DNA of 64,000 nucleotides from Pseudomonadota bacterium (GTDB taxonomy: Bacteria > Pseudomonadota > Gammaproteobacteria > Burkholderiales > Gallionellaceae), in assembly GCA_021783995.1 (NCBI GenBank), contig JAJXTH010000004.1, positions 62,001-126,000 of the forward strand, in the 5' to 3' direction. The notes below the pieces were generated by a model. It worked only from the letters and a program-made list of their open reading frames with translations. It was not told the DNA's origin and searched no databases. Shown here piece by piece: positions 9,902-20,192 of the stretch. A program made the position numbers and the translations under genes. Each line of letters begins with the position of its first letter. Position 1 is the stretch's first letter.

Positions 9902-10336
9902 TCAGGCCCTGCTCTTCGCCCAGGAGATGATGCCGTTCGCGTCCATGGCGCCCGCCTGGCGCGCGACCTCGCGCCCATTCTTGAAAAGTGCCAAGGTCGG
10001 TATGCTGCGGATGTTGTATCTGGCTGCCAGTTCCTGCGCCTGCTCGGTGTCGAGTTTGGCAAGGCGCATCGCGGGTTCCAGTCTTCCTGCAGCCTGCACG
10101 AAGGCGGGTGCCATCATCTTGCAGGGTCCGCACCAGGGTGCCCAGAAATCCACCAGAACGGGGATGTCACAGCGTGTGATGTGCAGGTTGAAGTTTTTCG
10201 CGCTGAGTTCGACCGGGTGGGAAGTGAAAAGAGGCTTGTGGCACTTGCCGCATGAAGGCTGTGCTGAAAGCCTGTCAGGGGGCATGCGGTTGATTCCGTC
10301 GCAGTGTGGGCAGACGATGTGCAGTGCTTCGCTCAT
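9902..10336 (-). CDS. trxC: Thioredoxin 2 with N-terminal zinc-ribbon
   Basis: MSEALHIVCPHCDGINRMP...CGKCHKPLF then FWAPWCGPCKMMAP; start at internal MSEAL of the 150-aa ORF. Confidence 0.92.
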   Translation of the reverse strand: MSEALHIVCPHCDGINRMPPDRLSAQPSCGKCHKPLFTSHPVELSAKNFNLHITRCDIPVLVDFWAPWCGPCKMMAPAFVQAAGRLEPAMRLAKLDTEQAQELAARYNIRSIPTLALFKNGREVARQAGAMDANGIISWAKSRA

Positions 10337-10366
10337 AAAATTCTCCTGTTTCAAGATGCAAGGTTA

Positions 10367-10394
10367 AAGAGCTTGTCGCTAACAGCTACTTGCT
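10367..10394. repeat. Degenerate 7-bp-period tandem repeat (4 units) between trxC and nadC
   Basis: AAGAGCT TGTCGCT AACAGCT ACTTGCT, each unit ending GCT; abuts the nadC stop codon. Confidence 0.55.
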
Positions 10395-11295
10395 AGATTA
10401 TGCGCATCGAAAGGTCGAGTGCTTCGACGTCTTTGGTCAGAGCGCCTATCGAGATGCGGTTCACGCCTGTCTCGGCGATTTCGCGCAGACTCGCCAATGT
10501 GATCCCGCCCGAGGCTTCGAGTTCCGCGCGCCCCGCATTGTGCTCCACAGCGGCTACCAGCATGTCGATGTCGAAGTTGTCCAGCAGGATAAGTCTGGCA
10601 CCGGAAGCCAATGCCTCTTCCAGTTCGACGAGGTTCTCCACTTCTATCTGAACGGAAGTCTTGTCATCGGCGATCAGGAACGCCTTTTCCAGAACGGCCG
10701 CAATGCCTCCGGCAGCGGCAATGTGGTTTTCCTTGATCAGTATGCCGTCGTAAAGCCCCATCCGCTGGTTGTGCCCGCCTCCCGTGCGCACTGCGTACTT
10801 CTGGGCGTCGCGAAGCCCGGGCAGGGTCTTTCTGGTGTCCATGATCTTCGTGTCCAGTCCCTCCACGATGTCCACGTGGCGGCGTGTGACGGTCGCGGTG
10901 CTGGACAGGGTCTGCAGAAAATTCAGTGCGCTTCTTTCGGCCGTGAGCAGTGCGCGCGCCTTGCCGCTGATCTCGCAAAGCTTCTGGCCCGGCCTGATGC
11001 GTTCCCCGTCTCTGGCATGCCATGCGATATTGCATCCGGGATCGAGCGCCAAAAAACATGCCTCGAACCATGCAGAACCGCAAAGCACGCCCGACTGCCT
11101 CGTGATAACTTGAGCGCGCGCAGTGTCGTCGGGCGGCAGGAGGTTCGCTGTCAGATCGCCGCTCCTGATGTCCTCTTCCAGCGATTTTCTGACGTCGTTC
11201 TTGATGGTCTGGGTAAGCACGGCTGTGTATGGATGTTCGGGAAAGACAGTATAAGCCAAGTCGTCAGGACTTGAAATTCCTGGTCTCCGCCCCAC
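10393..11295 (-). CDS. nadC: Carboxylating nicotinate-nucleotide diphosphorylase
   Basis: [17 protein letters not shown]...[12 protein letters not shown]...[39 protein letters not shown]; true start may be internal (about 11247). Confidence 0.93.
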   Translation of the reverse strand: MGRRPGISSPDDLAYTVFPEHPYTAVLTQTIKNDVRKSLEEDIRSGDLTANLLPPDDTARAQVITRQSGVLCGSAWFEACFLALDPGCNIAWHARDGERIRPGQKLCEISGKARALLTAERSALNFLQTLSSTATVTRRHVDIVEGLDTKIMDTRKTLPGLRDAQKYAVRTGGGHNQRMGLYDGILIKENHIAAAGGIAAVLEKAFLIADDKTSVQIEVENLVELEEALASGARLILLDNFDIDMLVAAVEHNAGRAELEASGGITLASLREIAETGVNRISIGALTKDVEALDLSMRII

Positions 11296-11330
11296 GTTGG
11301 CTGCATTCGGAATTCTTTCAGGAGTGCGCC

Positions 11331-13913
11331 ATGCGTTTCGACAAGTTCACCACCAAGCTTCAACAGGCCCTGTCCGATGCACAGAGCCTGGCCGTTGGGG
11401 CCGACAACCAGTTCATCGAGCCACAGCATCTGTTGCTCGCGCTATTGAACGATGCCGACAGCGGCGCGGGCTCGCTGCTTGCGCGCGCAGGCGGCAACGT
11501 GAATGCGCTGAAGGCGGCGCTCGTAGATGCAGTATCCAGGCTACCCAAGGTCGAAGGCCATGGGGGCGAGGTGCAGGTGGGCCGGGATCTTTCGAGTCTT
11601 CTGAATCTCACCGACAAGGAAGCGCAAAAGCGCGGCGATCAGTTCATAGCCAGCGAGATGTTTCTGCTCGCCGCAACCGCTGACCGCGGCGAGACAGGAA
11701 GGCTGTTGAAGGCGCACGGTGTTGCGCGCGCGCCACTTGAGCAGGCCATCGAAGCGGTGCGCGGCGGCGAGTCCGTGGGCTCCCAGGAGGCCGAAGGGAG
11801 CCGCGAAGCGCTAAAGAAATACACCATAGACCTGACAGAGCGTGCGCGAGCCGGCAAGCTGGATCCCGTGATCGGGCGCGACGACGAGATACGCCGCGCG
11901 ATCCAGGTGCTGCAGCGCCGCACCAAGAACAATCCGGTGCTGATAGGCGAACCCGGCGTTGGCAAGACCGCGATCGTCGAAGGCCTGGCCCAGCGCATCG
12001 TGAACGATGAAGTTCCAGAAACCCTGAAGGGCAAGCGCGTGCTTTCGCTCGATATGGCGCTATTGATCGCGGGTGCGAAATATCGCGGCGAATTCGAGGA
12101 GAGGCTTAAGGCGGTGCTCAAGGAGCTCGCGCAGGACGAGGGAAAAAACATCGTCTTCATCGACGAGCTGCATACCATGGTGGGTGCGGGCAAGACCGAG
12201 GGCGCGATGGACGCCGGCAACATGCTAAAGCCTGCATTGGCCCGCGGAGAGCTTCATTGCATAGGCGCGACCACGCTCGACGAATATCGAAAATATGTCG
12301 AGAAGGATGCCGCGCTCGAGCGCCGCTTCCAGAAGGTGCTGGTGGGCGAGCCCTCGGTCGAGTCGACCATCGCGATTCTGCGTGGGCTACAGGAGAAATA
12401 CGAGCTGCATCACGGCGTGGAGATCACGGATCCCGCGATCGTCGCGGCGGCAGAGCTTTCGAATCGCTACATCACCGACCGCTTCCTGCCTGACAAGGCG
12501 ATAGACCTGATCGACGAGGCCGCAGCGCGCATCAAGATGGAGATAGACTCCAAGCCCGAGGTGATGGACAAACTGGACCGCCGCCTGATCCAGCTGAAGA
12601 TCGAGCGCGAAGCGGTCAGGAAGGAAAAGGACGAAGCCTCGAAAAAGCGCACTCTTCTGATCGAGGAGGAAATCGCGAAGCTTGAGCGTGAATATGCCGA
12701 CCTCGAAGAAGTGTGGAAGGCGGAGAAGGGAGCGGCCCAAGGGGCGGCAAGCGTGAAGGAGGAGATAGACCGCGTGCGCGCCGAGATCAACCGCCTACAG
12801 CGCGAGGGAAAGCTCGAGAAGGTGGCCGAGCTGCAATACGGCAAGCTGCCCCAGCTCGAAGCTAAGCTCAAGGAGGCGGCTCAGAGGGAAGCCGAGGGCG
12901 CGGGACACAAGAACAGGCTCTTGCGCACCCAGGTGGGTGCAGAAGAGATCGCCGAGGTGGTGAGCCGCGCGACCGGCATCCCCGTCTCCAAGATGATGCA
13001 GGGAGAGCGCGACAAGCTGCTCAAGATGGAAGACAAGCTGCACGAGCGCGTGGTGGGGCAGGACGAGGCGGTGAGGCTGGTGTCCGATGCGATACGCCGC
13101 TCGCGCTCCGGGCTATCGGATCCGAACCGCCCTTATGGTTCGTTCCTGTTTTTGGGTCCCACGGGTGTTGGCAAGACCGAGCTTTGCAAGACGCTCGCAA
13201 CCTTTCTGTTCGACTCGGAAGAGCATCTGATCCGCATCGACATGAGCGAATTCATGGAGAAGCATTCCGTCGCGCGTCTAATAGGCGCTCCACCGGGCTA
13301 TGTCGGCTACGAGGAAGGCGGCTATCTGACCGAGGCTGTTCGCAGGAAACCGTATAGCGTGATTCTCCTGGACGAGGTGGAGAAGGCGCATCCGGACGTC
13401 TTCAACGTGCTGCTGCAGGCGCTGGACGACGGCCGCATGACTGACGGGCAGGGCCGCACCGTGGATTTCAAGAACACCGTGATCGTGATGACTTCCAATC
13501 TGGGCAGCCAGATGATCCAGCAGATGGAGGGAGACGATTATCAGGTGGTGAAGCTCGCGGTGATGAGCGAGGTGAAGAACTATTTCAGGCCTGAGTTCAT
13601 CAATCGCATCGACGAGGTCGTGGTGTTCCACGCACTGGATGAGAAGAACATCAAGTCGATCGCGAAGATCCAGCTTCTGGGACTCGAGAAGCGCCTGGCT
13701 GCGATGGAGATGAAGCTCGAGGTGACTGACGCCGCGCTGAGCGAGGTCTCCACTGCGGGCTTCGATCCGGTGTATGGCGCAAGGCCCTTGAAGCGCGCGA
13801 TCCAGTCGCAGATCGAGAATCCGCTGGCGAAGGCGATCCTCGAGGGCAGGTTTGCCGCGAAGGACACCATCCATGTGGACTGCAAGAACGGCGTGATGCG
13901 CTTCGAGAAATAG
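11331..13913 (+). CDS. clpB: ATP-dependent chaperone ClpB
   Basis: [21 protein letters not shown]...[13 protein letters not shown]...[13 protein letters not shown]; two AAA+ modules and the coiled-coil M domain. Confidence 0.97.
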   Translation: MRFDKFTTKLQQALSDAQSLAVGADNQFIEPQHLLLALLNDADSGAGSLLARAGGNVNALKAALVDAVSRLPKVEGHGGEVQVGRDLSSLLNLTDKEAQKRGDQFIASEMFLLAATADRGETGRLLKAHGVARAPLEQAIEAVRGGESVGSQEAEGSREALKKYTIDLTERARAGKLDPVIGRDDEIRRAIQVLQRRTKNNPVLIGEPGVGKTAIVEGLAQRIVNDEVPETLKGKRVLSLDMALLIAGAKYRGEFEERLKAVLKELAQDEGKNIVFIDELHTMVGAGKTEGAMDAGNMLKPALARGELHCIGATTLDEYRKYVEKDAALERRFQKVLVGEPSVESTIAILRGLQEKYELHHGVEITDPAIVAAAELSNRYITDRFLPDKAIDLIDEAAARIKMEIDSKPEVMDKLDRRLIQLKIEREAVRKEKDEASKKRTLLIEEEIAKLEREYADLEEVWKAEKGAAQGAASVKEEIDRVRAEINRLQREGKLEKVAELQYGKLPQLEAKLKEAAQREAEGAGHKNRLLRTQVGAEEIAEVVSRATGIPVSKMMQGERDKLLKMEDKLHERVVGQDEAVRLVSDAIRRSRSGLSDPNRPYGSFLFLGPTGVGKTELCKTLATFLFDSEEHLIRIDMSEFMEKHSVARLIGAPPGYVGYEEGGYLTEAVRRKPYSVILLDEVEKAHPDVFNVLLQALDDGRMTDGQGRTVDFKNTVIVMTSNLGSQMIQQMEGDDYQVVKLAVMSEVKNYFRPEFINRIDEVVVFHALDEKNIKSIAKIQLLGLEKRLAAMEMKLEVTDAALSEVSTAGFDPVYGARPLKRAIQSQIENPLAKAILEGRFAAKDTIHVDCKNGVMRFEK

Positions 13914-13914
13914 G

Positions 13915-13941
13915 AAAAGCCCGGCATTGCCGGGCTTTTTT
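13915..13941. terminator. Rho-independent (bidirectional) terminator between convergent clpB and rlmN-like gene
   Basis: AAAAGCCCGGCATTGCCGGGCTTTTTT: GCCCGGCA/TGCCGGGC type stem with A and T tracts. Confidence 0.9.
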
Positions 13942-14936
13942 CAGGCAGCCCTTGCGCGCAGCTGTCCGCATGCGCCTTCGATGTCCTGACCTGCCGAGTC
14001 GCGCAGCCTCGTGACTATCCCCTGCTGCTTCAGCGTGCCAGCGATGAATGCCATGCGCTCAGCCGATGGGCGGCGATAAGGCAGGCCGTTCACTGCATTG
14101 AAAGGGATGAAATTCATGATTGCGTATCTGCCGGCGAGCAGTCTGGATATGCGTTCGAGCTCGGCATCGCCGTCGTTCACGCCATCGATCAGCGTCCACT
14201 GGTATTGCGTCGGATAGTTGGTCGCGCGGGCATACGCCTCGCATTTCTCTATCAGTTCCTCCACTGCAATGCGCGGCGCATTGGGCAGCAGCTTTGAGCG
14301 CATAGCTGCATCGGTTGAATGCAGAGAGAGTGCGAGCGCGGGCTTGACGGTCTGCTTTGGGAGGCGCTCGAATACGCGCAGGTCGCCGACGGTGGAAAGC
14401 ACGAGGTTCTTGTGGCCGATGTCGCCCTGTGTGCCCAGCACGTCGATTGCTTCGAGCACGTTGTCGAGATTGTGCGACGGTTCTCCCATGCCCATGAATA
14501 CGACCTTTCCGACTTTGCGGCGGCGGCGCGCGAGTGCTACCTGAGCCACCATCTCGGCACTCCCAAGCTGGCGCAGGAGACCCGCGCGCCCGCTCATGCA
14601 AAATACGCAACCCACTGCGCACCCCACCTGTGTTGATATGCAAAGTCCGCCGCGCGGCAGCAGCACGCTTTCCACCATCTGCCCATCAGAGAGTTCGATC
14701 AGGAGCCGCGCAACCTCGTCAGTTTCGGGATACTCGCGATGGATACGCGCAAGGGAGTCGAGCCCGGCTTCTATGGACGGCAATTCGCGGCGCAGCGCCA
14801 GCGGGAAAAAGGTCTCTGCCGGGCTGTGTTTTTTGTCGTAGGAGCAAGCCTTGCTCCAGCCGCGCAGCAGCCGGTCTTCATGGCAGGGCTTGCAGCCCAT
14901 GTCGCGCAGGCGCTGGCGTAGTTCTGAGATGCGCAT
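13941..14936 (-). CDS. RlmN-family radical SAM RNA methyltransferase (divergent paralogue type)
   Basis: 331 aa; CAVGCVFC radical SAM motif, GMGEPSHNLDNV, catalytic-Cys motif SAGQDIEGACGQL. Confidence 0.85.
   Translation of the reverse strand: MRISELRQRLRDMGCKPCHEDRLLRGWSKACSYDKKHSPAETFFPLALRRELPSIEAGLDSLARIHREYPETDEVARLLIELSDGQMVESVLLPRGGLCISTQVGCAVGCVFCMSGRAGLLRQLGSAEMVAQVALARRRRKVGKVVFMGMGEPSHNLDNVLEAIDVLGTQGDIGHKNLVLSTVGDLRVFERLPKQTVKPALALSLHSTDAAMRSKLLPNAPRIAVEELIEKCEAYARATNYPTQYQWTLIDGVNDGDAELERISRLLAGRYAIMNFIPFNAVNGLPYRRPSAERMAFIAGTLKQQGIVTRLRDSAGQDIEGACGQLRARAA
14838..14857. repeat. REP-like palindrome inside the RlmN-family gene
   Basis: GTAGGAGCAAGCCTTGCTCC; GGAGCAAG / CTTGCTCC perfect 8-bp arms around one base. 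Confidence 0.5.
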
Positions 14937-15115
14937 CGGTGATAGCGGAGGATGTTGAATGTAGTTATTTTAGCGCAGACACAGGCTCTGGTTTAACCTT
15001 GCTGGAGAGAATGACTCATTTGACCGACGCGGTTGTTTTCAGTTTGTTGATGGACTTCACAACCGGCGCAGGATCGCACAGAATTCGAGTTTCAATGATT
15101 GATTTTGGAGCTCGC

Positions 15116-15772
15116 ATGGACATTTCACGATTTTCCCTTTCCAGACATACCTGCAAGGCCTACGATCAGAACATGAAAATCCCTCAGGACCAGGTCGAGC
15201 AGATCAAGACCCTGCTTCGATTCGCCCCATCCTCGGTCAATTCCCAGCCATGGCATTTCATCATCGCTTCAAGCGAAGAGGGCAAGGAGAGGATCGCGAA
15301 ATCGACCCAGCAGGGAGTTTATTCCGCGAACGTCCAGAAGATACTGAACGCCTCCCATGTGGTCGTGTTCTGCGCGCGCACGAAGATGGACGATGCGCAC
15401 ATCGCAAGGCTGCTTGCGCAGGAGGAGGCGGATGGCCGTTTCCCGACACAGGAAGGCAAGGAGACGCAGAACAAGGGGCGCAACTACTACGCGAACCAGC
15501 ATCGCTTTGAACTCAAGGATGCCCAGCACTGGATGGAGAAGCAGGTATATCTTGCGCTGGGAACCCTTCTTCTGGGTGCGGCGGCGATGGGCATAGATGC
15601 GACACCCATTGAGGGCTTCGATGCACAGCTCCTCAATGAGGAGCTCGGGCTGAAAGACAAGGGCATGACGAGCGTGGTGCTCGCGGCACTCGGATACCGG
15701 AGCCAGGATGACTTCAATGCGAAGCTGCCGAAGTCCAGGCTTCCCATGGGGGAAGTGATTTCGGAACTGTGA
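15116..15772 (+). CDS. Nitroreductase family protein (NfsB-like)
   Basis: MDISRFSLSRHTCKAYDQNMKIPQDQVEQIKTLLRFAPSSVNSQPWHFIIAS...GMTSVVLAALGYRSQDDFN. Confidence 0.9.
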   Translation: MDISRFSLSRHTCKAYDQNMKIPQDQVEQIKTLLRFAPSSVNSQPWHFIIASSEEGKERIAKSTQQGVYSANVQKILNASHVVVFCARTKMDDAHIARLLAQEEADGRFPTQEGKETQNKGRNYYANQHRFELKDAQHWMEKQVYLALGTLLLGAAAMGIDATPIEGFDAQLLNEELGLKDKGMTSVVLAALGYRSQDDFNAKLPKSRLPMGEVISEL

Positions 15773-15804
15773 TGGACGCCGCCGAAATGGGTTAGACTGG
15801 CAAT

Positions 15805-16110
15805 ATGGAAACAAGATATATCGTTTACAGTTCACATAAGCCGAGCCTCTTGCGAAGGGCGGCAGCGGTTGTTGCGTTCACGGCAGCGGCTGTGGCAGCT
15901 TTGATGTTCTCCGCAGTGCTGCTGGCCTTCCTGTTTTTCATCGGCGCGATGGCTGGCATCTATCTGTGGTGGAAGACGCGCGTGCTACGCCGTCAGATGA
16001 GAAGCATGCAGGAGGCTGGGATGGAATCAGTTGCGGTGCATGAAAACGATGCTGGCATCGTGATCGAAGGGGAGGCGGTCCGTGTGGATGCAAAAAGAGA
16101 TACGCCTTGA
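15805..16110 (+). CDS. Small membrane protein of unknown function
   Basis: 101 aa, two adjacent hydrophobic segments then basic/charged tail; overlaps the YjbQ-like start. Confidence 0.6.
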   Translation: METRYIVYSSHKPSLLRRAAAVVAFTAAAVAALMFSAVLLAFLFFIGAMAGIYLWWKTRVLRRQMRSMQEAGMESVAVHENDAGIVIEGEAVRVDAKRDTP

Positions 16111-16501
16111 GCCGCAGCCGCGCGGCTTTCATCTGATCACCGAAGAGCTGCTGCACAAGCTTCCCGAGCTGCTCAATTTCAGGGTAGGCATGATGAATCT
16201 CTTCATGCTGCATACCTCAGCCTCGCTTGCGATCAACGAGAACGCCGATCCCACGGTGCGCCAGGATTTCGAGAGCTTTTTCAATCGCATGGTGCCGGAA
16301 GACGAGCCCTGTTACAGGCACAACGACGAAGGAACGGACGACATGCCGGCGCATATCAAGGCGAGCCTTTTGGGATGCAGCCTCAATATCCCGATCACGA
16401 ACGGGAGATTGAGACTCGGAACATGGCAGGGCATCTATCTCTGCGAGCACAGGAACCATGGTGGGTCGCGCAGCCTGGTCGCGACAGTCAGCGGGGAATA
16501 G
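16088..16501 (+). CDS. Secondary thiamine-phosphate synthase / UPF0047 (YjbQ) family
   Basis: LFMLHTSASLAINENADPTVRQDFESFF...LGTWQGIYLCEHRNHGGSR. Confidence 0.92.
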   Translation: MQKEIRLEPQPRGFHLITEELLHKLPELLNFRVGMMNLFMLHTSASLAINENADPTVRQDFESFFNRMVPEDEPCYRHNDEGTDDMPAHIKASLLGCSLNIPITNGRLRLGTWQGIYLCEHRNHGGSRSLVATVSGE

Positions 16502-16504
16502 ACG

Positions 16505-17146
16505 ATGCTTGATTCGCACCCCGATGCCCTGCTTTTCATCGCTCCCGGCTGTCCGCATTGTCCGGGGGTATTGCAGGCACTCTCGGAGCTCCTGAAGGAA
16601 TCTCTGATCGGAAAGTTGACTGTGGTCAATGCCGCCGTCCATCCTGAGCTCGCCCAAGAGCAGGGTGCGCGCACTGCGCCCTGGCTCAAGCTCGGACCGT
16701 TCGTGCTTGCAGGTGCATACGGTCTTGAGGAATTGAGGCAGTGGGCCAGATGGGCGATGGAAGGCGATGGCGCAGCCCACTACGTCGAGCATCTCCTGAA
16801 ACAGGGCGGCTTCAGACAGGCTGTCGCATTTATCGCCGAAAACACGCAGCGATTGAAGCCGTTGCTCGCTGTGGTTGCCGACCCTGCTGCCAATCTCGAG
16901 GTGAGGCTGGGAGTGAGCGCGATTTTTGAATCCTATGAGGGAAAAGCGGCATTGATCGACATCATGCCTGATCTTCTGGAGCTGCTTCGCCATGCCGACC
17001 ATCGCGTGCGCGCGGACGCATGCCATCTGCTTGGATTGACCCAAAGCGCTGAAGTGCGGGCGCCTCTTGTTGCATGCACAAGCGATGAAAGCCTGGAGGT
17101 CAGGGAGATCGCTCAGGAGGCGCTGGACAACCTTACTGACGCATGA
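16505..17146 (+). CDS. Thioredoxin-fold (CPHC) plus C-terminal HEAT-repeat-like protein
   Basis: LLFIAPGCPHCPGVLQALSELL N-terminal, then helical repeats DHRVRADACHLLGLTQSAEVRAPLVACTSDESLEVREIAQEAL. Confidence 0.75.
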   Translation: MLDSHPDALLFIAPGCPHCPGVLQALSELLKESLIGKLTVVNAAVHPELAQEQGARTAPWLKLGPFVLAGAYGLEELRQWARWAMEGDGAAHYVEHLLKQGGFRQAVAFIAENTQRLKPLLAVVADPAANLEVRLGVSAIFESYEGKAALIDIMPDLLELLRHADHRVRADACHLLGLTQSAEVRAPLVACTSDESLEVREIAQEALDNLTDA

Positions 17147-17148
17147 CT

Positions 17149-18486
17149 TCAGGCGTGCTTTCTGCTGACCGCATTGAGATAGATTGTTACCAGCGCTGCG
17201 ACCAGCCAGAGGCTCGCGATCGCCGATATCCAGAAGCCGGACGCGCCCCGCGCAGGGCCGAGATAATCCGTGAGTCCGAGCAGCACACCTCCGCCCAGTC
17301 CCGGCCCCCACAGCAGGATTGCATAGATCAGCATGGGCACGACCGACTTCTTGTATCCCCTCAATGCGTTCACCGCCACCGCCTGCAGCGCATCGCCCAG
17401 GTGATAGAGAGCGACCAGCATGATCAACGGTATCGCCCTCTTCTGCACGTCCAAATCGGTGGTGTAGAGAGCTGCGATACGCGGTGCGCCGAACCAGAAC
17501 AGGCTGCAAAGAGCGATCCCCATCAGCATGCCAAGGCGTATGCCTGCTCGTGCGGTGCGGCGCGCATTTTCTTTCTGCCCTGCCCCCATGTTCTGTCCCA
17601 CCAGCACCGAGGTCGCGTTGCCGAGCGCCAATGGCACCATGAAGGCGAGCGCGGCGAGGTTGGCCGCGATCTGGTGCGCGGCCGACACCATGGGGCCCAG
17701 CCTTGCGATGAAGAGCGCCATGAAGGTGAATGCAGTCACGTCGGCGATGAAAGTGAGCGCGATGGGCAGGCCCAGCTTCAGGAAATCGCGTATCGCCTTC
17801 AGGTCCGGCAAGGCGACGGGGAGCCCGATGCGAAACTGGCTGTAGCCGTCGTTCCTGAGGCACCAGCTCCATGCCAGCATCGCCATCAGCCATGCATCCA
17901 GCGCAGTCGCCACGGCGCATCCCGGGCCGCCCATCTCGGGCGCACCCAGGAGTCCGTGCATGAACACCATGTTCAGCGGAATCTTGATCGAAAGAGAGAG
18001 CAGGTTGAAGAACATCACGGGGCGGGGTCGGCCTATTCCTGTTGAGAATCCGATGAAGATGCGCAACGCAAAGGTCGCCGGCACACCGAATGCAGATGCG
18101 AACAGATAGGCTCGCACCTTCTCTTCGACCAGAGGTTCGAGGTGGGAGATGCCGATCAGCGGGCCTGGAAAACAGAGCACAAGGATCGCGATCAGCGCGA
18201 GTGCCAGCGCTATCCACACGCTCTGGTGTATCTCGCGGCCCACCTCTTCATGGCGGCTGGATCCATAGAGATGGGCGATGATCGGAGGGAGTGCGAGCAG
18301 CACGCTGATCAGCGACATCAGCACGGTGGCTGTGATCGATGCGGCGATGCCGACAGAGGCTAGATCTATCGCGGAAAGGCGTCCAGCCATCGCGGTGTCT
18401 ATCACCGCGTTTGCCATCAGGGCGAGCTGAGCGATCAGGACCGGCCAGGCCAGGTGTATGATCTGTGAAGTCGAGGTACTTCTCAT
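17149..18486 (-). CDS. MATE family efflux transporter
   Basis: MRSTSTSQIIHLAWPVLIAQLALMANAVIDTAMAGRLSAIDLASVGIAASI...; start set at internal Met to reduce overlap with the neighbouring gene. Confidence 0.9.
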   Translation of the reverse strand: MRSTSTSQIIHLAWPVLIAQLALMANAVIDTAMAGRLSAIDLASVGIAASITATVLMSLISVLLALPPIIAHLYGSSRHEEVGREIHQSVWIALALALIAILVLCFPGPLIGISHLEPLVEEKVRAYLFASAFGVPATFALRIFIGFSTGIGRPRPVMFFNLLSLSIKIPLNMVFMHGLLGAPEMGGPGCAVATALDAWLMAMLAWSWCLRNDGYSQFRIGLPVALPDLKAIRDFLKLGLPIALTFIADVTAFTFMALFIARLGPMVSAAHQIAANLAALAFMVPLALGNATSVLVGQNMGAGQKENARRTARAGIRLGMLMGIALCSLFWFGAPRIAALYTTDLDVQKRAIPLIMLVALYHLGDALQAVAVNALRGYKKSVVPMLIYAILLWGPGLGGGVLLGLTDYLGPARGASGFWISAIASLWLVAALVTIYLNAVSRKHA

Positions 18487-18509
18487 CCGGTTTGAGTGTA
18501 GAAGGGCAG

Positions 18510-20192
18510 CTAGGCCATATCCGGCGCTGCGTCCCATGCATTCGCTTGGGTTTCTTGAGGTTGTCGTTTCGAGGCCTTTTTGTCGTACATGCGGCGGTCT
18601 GCTATGAGGAACATGTCTTTTGCAGAGGAGCTCTCGCAGGCATAGGCGATGCCGTAGCTTATGCCGGTTTCACTGAATCCGTTTGCCTTGATATCCTTTT
18701 CCAGCTGGGCCAGGGCTTCCATCAGATCGTCTTCCTCGTGTTTGTGCGCCAGCAGGGTGAATTCGTCACCGCCAAGCCGGAATGCCGAAACGCTGTCCGA
18801 TTCAAGAGCGGACAGCGCGCTGGCAAACAGGCTCAGCAGTTCATCGCCCTTCGCGTGACCATGATGATCATTGACGTATTTCAGGTTGTCGAGGTCGATG
18901 AGAAAAAGCATAAGCTGCGCCGGATCTTCCGCAAAATCAGGATGACGAAACACACACTCGAAATGCTGGTCGAATGCATGCCTGTTTGCAATGCCCGTCA
19001 GGTGGTCTGTGCGCGTCAGTATCAGCATTTTTTCCATGCGCTGCAGGGCTTGTTCCTTTTCTTCGGTCAGCATCCTGATTTTATCTGCAAGCGCAAAAGC
19101 CAGCAGCATGCCGTCCGCCGTGCAGCCAAGCAGCACCAGCATCTTGCTATTTCTGATGAGGTCCGACAAACCCCAGTTGGCGCCAAGAATGACGATAGCT
19201 GGCAGGAGAAGCGCGATGAAGGACAGCACGAAATAGCGGGCAGGGCGGAATCCGCTATTCATGCTTGCAATGCCAGAGACAAGCGCTACGATTATCCAGA
19301 GACTGTTGACCGCCGTCATCAGGATATGCGCATACGATGAATTGATGAAGCAGCTCGGCAACAGGATGAGCGGCAGCGCAATGTTGATTTGGCTGATCGC
19401 TCGAAGTCTTGGAAAGTGCTGGTCTAACCTGAGGAAATTAAGATAGAAAAGCGTGTTCAATACAGGGAGAAGGAAAAAAGGAACATATTGCCATTTGAGG
19501 TCGCGCCAGCCGAACAGTTCTGCAGGGAGCTGGAACATGAATGCCCAGCCGAGAAAACAGGCCATCAGATAGGCGGAATAGTAGAGGAGCGCGCGGTCAT
19601 GCGTTATCCGGTTGATGAACAGGTTGTAGATCGCAAGAGCAAGAAGTGCGCCTAACGCTGAGAGTATCAAGATGTTTTCGAAATGAACGAGATGCCGGTA
19701 GTCATGTTCGGTATAAAGGCGCACTGCCGGGATGAATTTGAAGGGCAGATTTTCGAAGTGGATCAGCACCTCTGCATGCCCACCCGCGGGCAAATGGATA
19801 TTCTTGCCGTAATGCAGCATGTAGTCGTGCTCGGCCTGATAGCCTGTGACAATACGCTGCGCAGTTCCATTCCGACCGTAAATTCTTGCTTCAATCCGAT
19901 CGATCAGGCGATAGTCGGGTTCGAGCACCCATTCGGTGTTGGCCGAGCCATTGTTCAATTCGGCATAAAACCAGTAGCTGCCGCCCAGCATATTCCCGCT
20001 TTTGATTTCATGCAGTCCGGAGAGAAACCCGGTCAGGCTGTCTGCAGAGGCAGGGAAACTTTCCCCCTCAGACTGATAAAGCTTGCCGGTCAAATCGACA
20101 GCACCATTTTGTCCAACCGGTACGGCATGCGCTGTTGAAATGCATAGCAGGAGCACTGCGGCAGCAAGCAGCGATTTCAGACAATGATTCAT
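18510..20192 (-). CDS. Diguanylate cyclase with 7TMR-DISM extracellular and 7TM domains
   Basis: Signal peptide from MNHCLKSLLAAAVLLLCISTAHA; seven TM segments; C-terminal TDHLTGIANRHAFD...FRLGGDEFTLLAHK (GGDEF). Confidence 0.9.
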   Translation of the reverse strand: MNHCLKSLLAAAVLLLCISTAHAVPVGQNGAVDLTGKLYQSEGESFPASADSLTGFLSGLHEIKSGNMLGGSYWFYAELNNGSANTEWVLEPDYRLIDRIEARIYGRNGTAQRIVTGYQAEHDYMLHYGKNIHLPAGGHAEVLIHFENLPFKFIPAVRLYTEHDYRHLVHFENILILSALGALLALAIYNLFINRITHDRALLYYSAYLMACFLGWAFMFQLPAELFGWRDLKWQYVPFFLLPVLNTLFYLNFLRLDQHFPRLRAISQINIALPLILLPSCFINSSYAHILMTAVNSLWIIVALVSGIASMNSGFRPARYFVLSFIALLLPAIVILGANWGLSDLIRNSKMLVLLGCTADGMLLAFALADKIRMLTEEKEQALQRMEKMLILTRTDHLTGIANRHAFDQHFECVFRHPDFAEDPAQLMLFLIDLDNLKYVNDHHGHAKGDELLSLFASALSALESDSVSAFRLGGDEFTLLAHKHEEDDLMEALAQLEKDIKANGFSETGISYGIAYACESSSAKDMFLIADRRMYDKKASKRQPQETQANAWDAAPDMA

